A stretch of 64,000 bases of DNA from Rhodotorula mucilaginosa. Taxonomy: Eukaryota > Basidiomycota > Microbotryomycetes > Sporidiobolales > Sporidiobolaceae. This document shows, in pieces, positions 1 through 9,041 of the stretch. Each line of letters opens with the position of its first letter. Position 1 is the stretch's first letter. Where the stretch lies: contig CP137869.1 of assembly GCA_034406715.1 (NCBI GenBank), positions 1,240,001-1,304,000 of the forward strand. Reading direction: 5' to 3'. The position numbers and the translations under genes are program-made. The notes under the pieces are model-generated. The model was not told the origin of the DNA. It saw only the letters and a program-made list of their open reading frames with translations, and made no database searches.

Positions 1-363
1 TGCCGTCTTCGTCTCAACTGAATGAGGTGTGACGAGATGAAAGCAGGAGCGAACAGAGGCAAAAGGTCGTCGCGGCGAAACTTGTCCGCCAAGTCGAATT
101 CAGCCAGTCGAAACGCCGATACGGTGAGATGGACCTGCGCTGTCAGACGTTTCGATGAGTGTCTAAGCCCCTGACGCCATACTAGTATGAGACTGCAATT
201 TATTGCTCCCTTTCGACGTCGCCACCTCGACTTTTTCTTTTTTTCGTTCCCTGGCTTTCCGTCCTGGAAGAGTGCGCCAGCTTAGTATGAGAGGAGACTG
301 AGAAGTGATAACATTGATATTGACAGAGAAATGCAAGCGAAAGAAGCAAAGCCGATGCGCAAG
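1..363. repeat. Inverted-repeat arm A (left): MYND/F-box intergenic copy
   Basis: No gene lies here. Read on the minus strand, this stretch matches 34449-34809. The outermost ~110 bases (1-110) agree almost base for base with 34690-34802, including the same sequence up to a few bases before the start codon of the F-box-like gene at 34810. In the right arm this interval joins the end of a MYND gene to the start of an F-box-like gene, and its length there (361 bases) is nearly the same. An F-box-like gene on the minus strand should therefore start within about 10 bases left of the window edge. Similarity is seen by eye; the off-window gene is inferred. Confidence 0.85.
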
Positions 364-1432
364 CTATGAAGTCGCGCCCGGGAAGTACCGCTCTCGCAGA
401 CTCTGCGCAAAGTGCTCGGCGTGTGAGGTGTCTCCCGGACGACCGACCGATATCCTGTTGCTGGCCGGATCTCCCTCCACGGTCGAGAACTGGACGTTGA
501 AGCGGGCTGTTGCCGGAACAGACAAGAGCTGCTGAGAGACGAGCGAGAGCAACCCCTCGCCGATCGCGTCCGACAGGAGGTCCAGGTCGGCTTGGATCGT
601 CTTTAAAAGGCGTTCGAGGCTGGATCGGACGAGCTCCGGCGTCACGAACGAAGAATCGACACCGGCGACGGTGACGCGACCGGCGAGGATGCGCAAGAGG
701 CCGGCCCAAATTGTGACTTCCTGCAGGAACTGTACAAACCTGGACCACGGCAAGTCGGGAGATGCGCTACTGAGCCAGGTGTTAAAGTCGAGAGCGAAGG
801 CGTGCGGCGGCAGCTCGAGCGGGTCGTGCGCGATGCCGTCTTGAGAGAACAGGAAATCGCTCAGCGCGCCATTGATTGTCAAGCGCAGAATGTCGCGAAA
901 TTCAGGCTGGGAGGCGAGCGAATTGAGCCACTCATTCATGCGATGCACGTTCTGTGGTCCGGCCGGAGATTGTCAGCTCCTCCGCCAAGGCCCTGTACAG
1001 AAAATGTTGGCGAGCACGCCCTTGCATGAAAGAGCCTGCGATCACACCAAAGTAGCGCTCGAGTAGGAGGATCACTTGGTCAACCGGTCTGGGGCTTGTA
1101 CCGCGAGCTCGGCGCTTTGGAAGCGTCTCGAGCAGCTCGGGCAACTGCAGAATTCGCGTCTCGAAAGGGGTCAAGTCGGGCAGGACCTGAAACTGAGCTT
1201 TCGCCGGCCCGCAAACAGGCTTGTGGGCAAACTAGACCTGTGGAGAACCGCTAGCCGTTAGCGCCGCTTACGGTCAGGGTTCTACGCGGCGGAGGACAGG
1301 CGCGATGCTCACGAGTTTTTGGTGCTCCTTCGAGCAAAAGTACAGGTCGACCCCAGCTTTCGCACACGCGCCGCAGCGCAGGGTCGAAAGCGCTCCGCAT
1401 ACGCAGCATTTGTGTTCTTTCTGCGAGCTCAT
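364..1432 (-). pseudogene. MYND-finger protein, copy 1 (probably broken)
   Basis: First of three head-to-tail MYND genes on this strand. Exon 1 (start at 1432, MSSQ) carries the first part of the zinc finger, with the CCVCG and FCSKEHQKL motifs. Exon 2 continues with FAHKPVCG, and exon 3 (from about 955) holds the ~190-residue C-terminal domain shared by the family (WAGLLRILAGRVTVAG, FVTPE). Two lesions are visible. The tryptophan codon after the first intron, TGG in all sibling copies, is TAG here (1232-1234). The donor of the second intron, CGA-GTGCG or similar in siblings, reads CAA-GGGCG (about 1020-1021), with a GT only four bases further on. The third exon is otherwise open to its end. 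It is most likely a recent pseudogene; a sequencing error at two separate family-conserved sites is less likely. Copies 2, 3 and 5 look whole. Confidence 0.75.
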
Positions 1433-1791
1433 AGCGCCATCACCGTCGTGCTTGCTGTTGGCGGGTTGCCTGTTCGATGAGAAGTCTCGTCGGTGATGAA
1501 GCACGAGGAGAGCGCGCGAGACGTCGAGGTAGAGGCAGCAGGCAAGTATAAAGCTGAACACAAGCAACCTGAACGGATCTGCCCGTCCTGCGAGCTGGAG
1601 GCGTCGACGTGCGAGGAGGCGAGGTCGAAGCGATGAACAGTTTTGAATGAATACCAAATCCGTCGTTGACTGCTCGGACGGCGATTAGTTTGCACGCCAA
1701 ATACTCTCATCAAGTGCCACGGAAAGCACAACATGATGTTACAAGAAGTTCCAAGCGAAGAAGCCCAAGCTGACGGACAAGCTACCATGAT
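1433..1791. other. Intergenic spacer, MYND copies 1 and 2
   Basis: About 360 bases upstream of copy 1 and downstream of copy 2. It is presumably the promoter of copy 1 and the 3' end of copy 2. I see no gene, repeat or RNA in it. Its length is close to that of the other MYND spacers, as expected of an array made by tandem duplication. Confidence 0.6.
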
Positions 1792-2856
1792 TCACGTCGC
1801 GTTCGGGAAGAACCGCTCCCGGACAGTCTGCGCGAAGCGCTCAGCGTGCGAAGCGTCTCCGGGACGACCGATCGAGATCATGTTCCTGGCAGGGTCGCCC
1901 GCCACGCTCGAGATCTGGATGTTGTAGCCAAACATGGCCGGAACGTGGTTAAGCGGCTGCGAGACAAGCGTCAGCAACCCGCCGCCGGTCACGTCGATGG
2001 CGAGGTCCAAGTCTGCTTGAATCGACCGTAAAAGGCGTTCGAGGTTGGAGCGGACAAACTCTGGCGTCACGAACGAGGAATCGACGCCGGCGACGGTGAC
2101 GCGACCGGCGAGAATGCGCAAGAGGCCGGCCCAAATTGTTGCGCCGTGCGAGAACCTGTAGAGCTTGGGCCGAGGCATATCACGATGAGTTACGCAGAGC
2201 CACACAAAAAGGTCGAGTCCGACTGCATGCGCTGGCATCTCGAGCGGGTCCTCGGTGTTGTCTTGAGAGTAGACGAAAGCGCTCAGACCGCTGTTGATCA
2301 CCGTCCGCAGGCCGAAACAGACGTCCGGCTGAGAAGCGAGCGAATGGAGCCACTCGCTCATGCGAGGCACGTTCTAACGAGGGATACGGAGGTTGTCAAT
2401 TGTTGCAGTCGTTATCTGCAGAGTTGGCGGGGACTCACTCGCAGGAAAGTGCCTGGAATCAAGTGAGTGTCACGCTCAAGTCTGTCGATCGCTTCGCCGA
2501 TCGTGACAGAAAAGGAGGAAGTGCCGGGGGCTCGGCGCTGCGGGAGCGTCTGCAGGAACGAGGGCGACTGCAGGATCCGAGTCTCGCTCGGAGTCAAGTC
2601 GGGCAGGACATGGAAGCTTGCTTTCAAGGGTCCGCACATGGGCTTGTGGGCGAACCAGACCTGGAAAGGATCGCAATTGGTCAGCAACGAAACGCAGCCA
2701 GACTCTGCGCCGTCCGAGCAAAAAGGTGCTCACGAGTTTCTGGTGCTCGGTCGAGCAAAAGTACAAGTCAATTCCGGCTTGCGAGCAGGCGCTGCAGCGC
2801 ATAGTCGAAGGCGCTCCGCAGACGCAACACTTCTTCTCTTGCGCCTGCGAGCTCAT
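1792..2856 (-). CDS. MYND-finger protein, copy 2
   Basis: A three-exon gene of roughly 305 residues. Exon 1 starts at MSSQ (2856; an in-frame Met three codons upstream at 2865 is possible) and has CCVCG, CSAC and FCSTEHQKL. After the first intron, VWFAHKPMCG completes an eight-ligand MYND zinc finger in which the sixth ligand is His rather than the usual Cys. Exon 2 also holds a linker with a TRILQSPSF motif. Exon 3 encodes the family C-terminal domain: an EWLHSL start, ATIWAGLLRILAGRVTVAGV, SSFVTPEFVRSNLERLL and the tail ERFFPNAT. MYND fingers are generally protein-protein interaction modules; there is no SET domain or other known catalytic domain here, so a role as an adaptor is inference. 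Both introns keep GT-AG ends and the frame is open throughout. Confidence 0.85.
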
Positions 2857-3232
2857 GGCGTCCAAGCGGGTCTTGCTTGCTGTTGGCAGCGGTGTTGATG
2901 AAGAATTTGTCGATATTTGTCGGCGATGAAGCTAAAGGCGAGCGCGCAAGAGGACGCTGTAGAGGCAGTCGTCGAGTATCAAGCTGTACACAGGCACTTC
3001 GAGCTGATCTGCCGCTCCCGTGAGCTCAAGGTTATCGTTGAGAGGTCAACATTTCCTGGCGACGAGGTTCGTGCGTTCTTTCAAGGCGTCCGACGGCCTC
3101 GACGCCCTTGCTTCGCCAAGTCGGAGAAAGTCGGCTCGTGCTTTCGCTAGAGATAAAGGGAAGCACAACACGATTGCACGAGAGAGAAAACAAGCGAAGA
3201 AGCAGGAAGCGGCCGGGCAAGCTACGCAAGAC
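2857..3232. other. Intergenic spacer, MYND copies 2 and 3
   Basis: About 375 bases, the presumed promoter of copy 2 and 3' region of copy 3. Nothing else is recognised in it. Confidence 0.6.
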
Positions 3233-4297
3233 TCAACGCCGAGTCGGGAACAAGAAGTATCCGTCTTGCATGGCCTGCGCAACGAGATTGGCGTTCGAAA
3301 CGTCGTCCACGATCGAGATCATGTTGCCCGCAGGGTCTCCCGCCAAAAAATTCAACACCTGAACCCCGAAACGAGACATGGCCGGGACGCTGGAGAGCGG
3401 CTGGGTGACGAGCGGGATCAATCCGCGACAGTTGACGTCTGTGCCGAGGTGCAGGTCTGCTTGGATCGTCTGCAAGAGGCGTTCGAGGGTGGAGCGGACA
3501 AACTCCGGCGTCACAAACGAAGAATCGACGGCGGCGGGGGTGACGCGACCGGCGAGGATCCGCAACAGCCCAGCCCACACCGTCGCCCCCTGCATGAACT
3601 CGGCGAGTTTGAGGCGAGGAAAAGTTCCATGCGTCAAGATGAGCCACAAGCGACACTGGAGGGCGAAACTGTGCGCTGGCACTTCGAGCGGGTCGTGCGC
3701 GATGCCGTCGGGAGAGTGCACGAAATCGCACAGGGCGCTGTTAATGTGAAGACGCAAGACGTTACGCAGTATAGCAGGCTTGAGTGATTTGATCCACTCT
3801 TGCATGGGAGGCATGTTCTGGGAAACTTCCGCCTCGTTAGTCTCTGCAGTCAGCGGCGCCCGCACATCTGTCGAAGCAACTCACCCGCATGATGGAACCC
3901 GTTTCCAGGTCGAGCTCGCGCTCAAGTGCAGTGAATGCTTGGCCAATAGTTGTCAAGCGGCCGGGGACTCGGCATTGCGGCAACGTCTGAAGGAATGCGG
4001 GCAACTGCAGGATTCGAGTTTCGGCGGGCGTAAAGTCGGGCAAGACCTGAAAGTCAGCTTTCAGCAGTCCGCAGATTGGCTTGTGGGCAAACCAGACCTG
4101 TAGTCCGCGTAATCGTAGCGGTCAGCATTCAATATATTGCTAGACTCTGCGCCATCCGAGCAAGAAGTCCTCACGAGTTTCTGGTGCTCGGCCGAGCAAA
4201 AGTACAAGTCGACTCGGACCGTCGCGCAGGCGCTGCAGCGCATAGTCGAGGGCGCTCCGCACACACAGCACTTCTTCTCCTGCGCCTGCGAGCTCAT
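3233..4297 (-). CDS. MYND-finger protein, copy 3
   Basis: Same three-exon plan as its neighbours: exon 1 with CCVCGAPSTMRCSAC and FCSAEHQKL, exon 2 beginning VWFAHKPICG, and exon 3 with EWIKSL, GIAHDPLEVPAHSFAL, ATVWAGLLRILAGRVT and SSFVTPEFVRSTLERLL. The start at 4297 is the MSSQ Met used by every copy. The last ~25 residues differ from the family: instead of the ERFFPNAT tail it ends in QDGYFLFPTRR, so the C-terminus has diverged or been replaced. Both splice donors are intact (GTGAG). It is transcribed away from the carboxylesterase relic at 5097 and shares with it a promoter region that is duplicated, inverted, at 31139-31962. Function unknown; adaptor role inferred from the MYND finger. 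Confidence 0.85.
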
Positions 4298-5450
4298 GGC
4301 GCGAGAGACGGGTCTGCGTTGATGAGAAGAGGTCGAGGTCGAGCCGAGGAGCGAGAGCGGGAGCACAAAGAGGGCGGTTTGAGCAGCAAGGGGAGCGCCG
4401 AGCTAGAGCGGATCTGTACGGTCTAAGCTCGACAGCAGCACTCGAGCGAGTCTATTGCGGCGAGAGGGCAAACCTTGCTCTCGTCGACCCCACTTCGGTT
4501 TGCGCTTTGGTCTCTCTCGCCTTCCGATCCAGCTGCTGGACCATAGACGTGCTAGAGCAGAACCGGATCTGATGGACAACGAGCGCCCGGAGCCCGACTT
4601 GCGACGCTGCCCATTTTACGACTCCTTCCGACTCGTCTCGACTGCTGACGGCGCTGCCACGTACTCCGAAGCCGTGCCGGATACTGACTGGCCTGCGCTC
4701 CGTCACCGAGCTTTCGCCACCCACTCTCCGCCATGCACGTGGCCGCTAGATCCCTGTGCATGCCAAGCTTACGTCGGACTTGTGTTTCGCTTTTTCCCTT
4801 TGTCCCATGTTCCCGTACCCCTTGCTCCGCTCGCCGGCCGCGCTTTCCCCTTGTTGTGCCAGTATGTCTCGCCCGACTACGCCAGCAGGAGGACATCGCC
4901 GCTCAGCCCTCCTCTCCCCCTCCTTGAGGGCTTTAAAAGACGAGCATCGACCGAGAACGATGCTGCTCTCTTCCTCTCCAACCGAACCCGCCTCGCCCAA
5001 TTCTCGCATCCAAACGGAATAAACGACACCCTTATCGCTCGACTTCGACACAGCCCCTCTATTCGATCCGAACACTATGGCTTGCCTCTCGCCTCAATGC
5101 TGGCTCCCCCTGGCGTTTGTCTCTTACAGGCGCTCGCGCCAGTTCTCGCTCGCCGCGCTCACCAAGCCGAGGCCGCCGTCCTTTCTCGCTCTTGCTGTTC
5201 GAGCATAGACACTGGATGCGGTCAACTCTGCACCCACCAAGGTATGGCAACCTCTCTTCCTCAAAGGGCGATCTGTCTGGCGAGCCTGGTAGCATGCTGA
5301 CGCAGAAACACCTTTCCAGTTGGCGCAGTCGACCGCTCCATCACGTCGAAGCCCACCCAAGCCGCCTACTAGCCGATACTCGTCTGGCGACCGATCCTCT
5401 GCATCGGTTCCATGCCAGGGCCCGGTCGGACCATCAACCTCAAGGCGGTT
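4298..5450. repeat. Inverted-repeat arm B (left): MYND promoter plus carboxylesterase 5' end
   Basis: Inverted counterpart of about 30850-31962. Clear matching blocks include 4440-4640 against 31600-31830 (start of the MYND promoter, with the cagctgctgga / tcgagcgagtct segments), 4840-4950 against 31300-31390, and the carboxylesterase first exon at 5097-5240 against 31138-31000. Within it, 4298-5096 holds no gene and acts as the divergent promoter. A TTTAAAAG element near 4930 lies on the carboxylesterase side. By eye, identity looks lower than in arm A, so the duplication is not very recent or was not homogenised here. Confidence 0.85.
5097..5450 (+). pseudogene. Carboxylesterase relic (5' end only)
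   Basis: The first exon starts at the Met at 5097 and keeps a secretion-signal-like start (LLQALAPVLA), followed by CSSIDTGCGQLC, which aligns with [12 protein letters not shown] of the intact carboxylesterase at 28982-31138. An intron follows. The next exon begins VGAVDRSITSKP where the intact gene has [14 protein letters not shown], then meets a stop and loses frame. Recognisable DNA similarity continues through the KPPTG-encoding block to about 5450 and then ends. No oxyanion-hole, nucleophile or histidine segment is present. It is therefore a truncated duplicate of a host gene, cut off by the edge of the inverted duplication. Confidence 0.75.
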
Positions 5451-5923
5451 TCGAACGAGGCGATCATCAAGTGGACCCTTTATTGCGCGTCGACACGGGT
5501 GCGCGCCGAGCTGTAAACAGTGTTCGTCGCCGCGCCGTAAAACTCTCTGCAACGTGCCTGGTGGCGTCCTTTTCCAACCTGAGTGCGACGGATTTGAGAG
5601 TAGGCGCAGACACAGCGGAAAGATGGGCGCGATGCGCGGTCAGCCGACCCTTTCGACCATGATCGCTCCAGACACTGCTCGCATCTTGTGAATGTAGTTC
5701 TTACATTGCCGCCTTGCATCAAGAGATCCGGTAACTCCCTTTGACAGCGTCAAATGCGAAACTCTTTGAGCTCGCGACACCTTTTCTCTGAATCCATTGA
5801 TCCCTTGTGCTTTTCGATCCTGAGTACAAAGGACCTCAACAAGCTTTTCACACACGCGCACTCCTACACAACTCCCCGCAAGCATTCATGCCCAACCCAC
5901 GACCGGCCCTCCGAATTGCCGCC
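5451..5923. other. Gene-free stretch
   Basis: It lies between the end of recognisable carboxylesterase similarity and the 3' end of the F-box-like gene. It probably includes the duplication breakpoint and that gene's 3' untranslated region. No open frame with family resemblance is seen. Confidence 0.5.
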
Positions 5924-7280
5924 TCACCGAAAAGTCTTCACGCGAACGGAAATGCCTTCCCGCTCGAGCGAGTGGTTGATCCCAGACACGTCGGCTGATG
6001 GATCCAACGCTCCCTGATGAACCTTGACAGAGAGAAGGGTGTCGCGGTGCTTCCGGATGAACGCCCTCAACCGCTTCGGGCTGTTGCGATCCGAACGTCC
6101 GCGGTGGTCTGCGCAAAACTCGACGGACTTGAGCGGCGCCGAGTCGAAGAGGTCGAGTAGAGATGGCGCCGTGCAGCCGGAAATGGAGAGGTTCTCGATG
6201 CGGAGGTTGTCGGGACGCCGGAAGGGAAGCTGGAAGTGCGCGACCGAGAAATTGCGAAGGGAAAGTGAGACGATTGGCGTGGCTGTGAGGAAATCGGCGA
6301 GTTGCATCAATTGCAGATGCTGTACTCCAGACAGGATGAACTGTGTCATGTTCTTGGGAGGATAGATCTGCAGTTCCAGCCAGGCGGTGATGCTGGCAGT
6401 GTCAAGCTCCAAGCTGACAAGCTGTTGCAGTTTCGAAATCCCCGAGACCAGATCCCGCATCTCGTCGTCGAAAGACTCATCAACAACGCGGAGACTTAGG
6501 TGCTTGATGTTGAGCATCAGTTCCAGCGAGCTGATCACCGCTAAGTAGAACTCGTCATTTGCGCCTCGGAGCGATAGTCCTGCCGCCGTGATCATGCCGC
6601 CGATGTGCTGGAGAACACGCTGTGTCATCCATGAGTAGTACCCAACTTCATCACTCTGCGGAGTCACGAAGTTGTGTACCGTGTTCATATGCTGGAGAAC
6701 CGTAAGATCGACAAGATTCGAACACGCTTGCAGGATCGTCGCAATCAGCGCGTCCTGCAGAGCGCAAATCTCTGGAAGAGTCGGGGCCCATGAGCTCTTC
6801 AGGCCCGTGAAGCTTTCTGCGGCCTCAAGAGCTTGCCGGAAGTTGGACGCGTTGCTTTCAAGCGGCAACTTCTCGAGGTCGGCGTCGGTCCACCACGTGA
6901 GCACCAGAGTCTTGACTTTTGATCCGCAACGAGGCATGTAGTCGCGAGCGAGGTGCAGTAGGTGTTTAGTATCTGTCGCACGAAGATGCAGAGTCTGTCC
7001 GGTAAGGGTTCAGCTCGACCCGGACCGAGAACATCACGGCGCAAGGGGACCGTGCGGCGCGACTTACCTGCCACCTCAGATCTTCCAGCGCGACTGCCCA
7101 ATTGCGCGATACGAGCGAGAGCGAACGAACTGCTGCACGACGACTTTGCGATTCGTATTGCGCGACTTGAGACCAGCGCAAGTCGAGAGGCACGTCGGGG
7201 TCGAAATAGTCCGCGATGACCAGCTTCAGCTCGGCGGGGATCGTTTCGAGCGTAGGCACAGTGCGATCGTCGTCTTGCAT
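5924..7280 (-). CDS. F-box-like protein with repeat-rich body, copy 1
   Basis: Two exons. Exon 1 (from Met 7280) encodes an F-box-like segment, TLETIPAELKLVIADYF, then DVPLDLRWSQ, SLSLVSRNWAVAL and LRWQ, after which a donor (GTAAG) opens an intron of about 100-270 bases. Exon 2 runs on from LHLRATDT and LLHLARDYMPRCGSKVKTL to the end, about 400 residues in all. The body alternates hydrophobic segments (SLELDTASI, MTQFILSGV, LSLRNFSV, LRIENLSISG) like a degenerate leucine-rich repeat array. The C-terminus SADVSGINHSLEREGISVRV is nearly the same in the copies at 34810 and 36488. F-box proteins usually recruit substrates to SCF ubiquitin ligases; the F-box here is weak, so that role is tentative. 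It sits between the carboxylesterase relic and the distant MYND gene. Confidence 0.8.
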
Positions 7281-7670
7281 TGTTTCCAGGTCGGTTCCGC
7301 TCGGTCCGAGGTGCGCTCAAGAATGGTGAAAGTGACCAAGGGAAAAGAAACCAGCCAAGAAGGCGCGAGCGCGACGACAGCGCCTCGAGCCATTTTCGGT
7401 CAATACAGTCAACAAGTTTCATAATGTGAGACTCGACTGCTGCAGACAAAGATCCGTACGCATGCGAAACTCTCCGACCATACAGCTCTCCAGTCTCGGC
7501 CTCGTTCGAGGGTTCAGGGTAATTTTGTTACGACGAAAACGAGAGGTTCACACCCGTACTGGGCCGGGGTATCTGCCGAAAGACTGCAATGCGTTTTGAG
7601 ATACACAACAGAAAGAGGGAAAGAGAAGGGGAAGACTGCCTGATAAGAACCGTGATTACGCCTCATAGGC
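7281..7670. other. Intergenic: promoter of F-box-like copy 1
   Basis: 390 bases between the start of the F-box-like gene and the 3' end of the distant MYND gene. Nothing further is recognised. Confidence 0.5.
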
Positions 7671-8580
7671 TCATCGCCCGACCGAATAAATCTCGACCCG
7701 GCCCGTCATGCCGCTGTCGCCGCGCCCGATCTCTCCCTGAAGGTTGGCGACCGGCTTGACCCAGTTCTTGAGCACCTTGAGCAGCTTGATCGATTGTCCG
7801 ACTTCGTGGAGGTGCGCGAGCGTTTCGAGGATCCGCTTCACGACGTCGACGATAAAATCGGTACGGAACGCCGTCGGTCGGTCCGAGAGGGGCTTCTGGC
7901 CGAGGTAGAGGAGCGTCGCCAGGGTCTGGAACAGGTGCAGGACCTCGTCCGAAAACTCGTCGTCGGCGAGGTCACCGTTATCCTGCATCTCCAACAGTTG
8001 GCGCAGCCACCGCGCGGCGGTGTACGTGGGTACCGAGACCGGTAGTCGATCTTGGTTCTTGACCACCGTGGCGGCGGTGATATCGGCACTGACGTCGGTC
8101 ACCGAGACGCGAAAACTGGAGGGAAAGTCGCGACGCATGTCTGGAGCGATCGCGCCTTTGATCTGTTTTCGCAAGGTCACGGTCATCAGAGCCAGTACTT
8201 GAGGAAGTAGCGCGCCATGATCCGCACAGGATGCGGAGACTTGCCCGCAGTTCGAGGATTCCGCGTTCCAGACTGCACGCGCGAGCGAGCGAGATTTCCA
8301 GGTCGTTGAGAGGCGGCGGCACAAACGGGCAAGCGTTGTCGCCGCAAAAGTCTCGATGACCGAACCAGACCTGGGGGCAAGGGAAGTAGACCGATGTCAG
8401 TCGCTGCATGTATACGAAACTGCCTTGACAGAGTCTCCCTTCGCGACTGACCAGTTTCTGATGCTCGCGTGAGCAGAACGGGGTCACGATACCGGCATCC
8501 CAGCACGGAGGACACCGACTCGTCGCCGGTGCGCCGCAGACGATGCAGACGTAGGTTTTGGGCGCCCTCCTCGGCGGCAT
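7671..8580 (-). CDS. Distant MYND-finger protein, copy 6
   Basis: Starts at MPPRRAPKTYVCIVCG (8580). The finger reads CIVCG, CPPC, FCSREHQKL, then after an intron (about 8383-8452) VWFGHRDFCG, i.e. the same eight ligands and the same first-intron position as the arrayed copies. A second intron probably lies about 8167-8233, leading into a final exon of ~165 residues with TAARWLRQLLEMQ, LYLGQKPLSDRP and FRTDFIVDVVKRILETLAHL. The last block is only faintly like the FVTPEFV..LERLLQTIQADL region of the arrayed family, so this may be the ancestral or an early-diverged member. It is adjacent to F-box-like copy 1, repeating the MYND/F-box neighbourhood. The second splice site is my least certain choice. 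Confidence 0.7.
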
Positions 8581-9041
8581 AGCGTCCTGGATTGCGGTGC
8601 GAGCCGAGTGAGCGAGTTTGGCGGGGAAAAGGTGGGTGCGCGAGCGTGTTGGCAACGGTTCACAGCGCAGCAAGTCGAGCGCGGTCGCAGGCCGTTTGAA
8701 ATTCCCGCTAGTCTGTCCGCTACCGTGTATCGCCCTCTTCGCAGCTGATGGCGACCAAGGAGAGACGGTTGATTGAGCCGAAAGAACAAATCGTTCGTCG
8801 TTCCGCGCAACGATGAAGAATTGAAAAGTTGCACAGCGAGCGGCGGAGAGAACAAAGGCTCGAAGGATGACAGACAAGAGTGGTTCCATTACGACTAGAG
8901 TACAACAATCCGCGGGATTCGCGCACGGACTCGATTCGACCACTCCGAACGGTGAATTCCTTTTTCTCCGTTGGCCTCCTTGCGCTGCTCTTCCTCCCTC
9001 GTCCTTCTCTTGCCCAGACCATCGTCGGAAAGACACCCGAC
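8581..9041. other. Intergenic: promoter of MYND copy 6
   Basis: 460 bases between MYND copy 6 and the 3' end of the SRP receptor gene. It contains no gene I can support. Confidence 0.5.

Noticed and set aside
200-748. 182-codon minus-strand frame beginning MVQVCTVPAG
   Set aside because: It lies over exon 3 of MYND copy 1 in another frame; exon 3's own frame has the family domain.
4455-5300. 281-codon plus-strand frame through the divergent promoter
   Set aside because: The matching sequence of the right arm is not open in this frame, and the segment is the duplicated promoter plus first exon of the carboxylesterase.
5320-5691. 123-codon plus-strand frame beginning MAQSTAPSRRSP as a gene
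   Set aside because: It is the decayed second exon of the carboxylesterase relic read in one open frame; no independent support.
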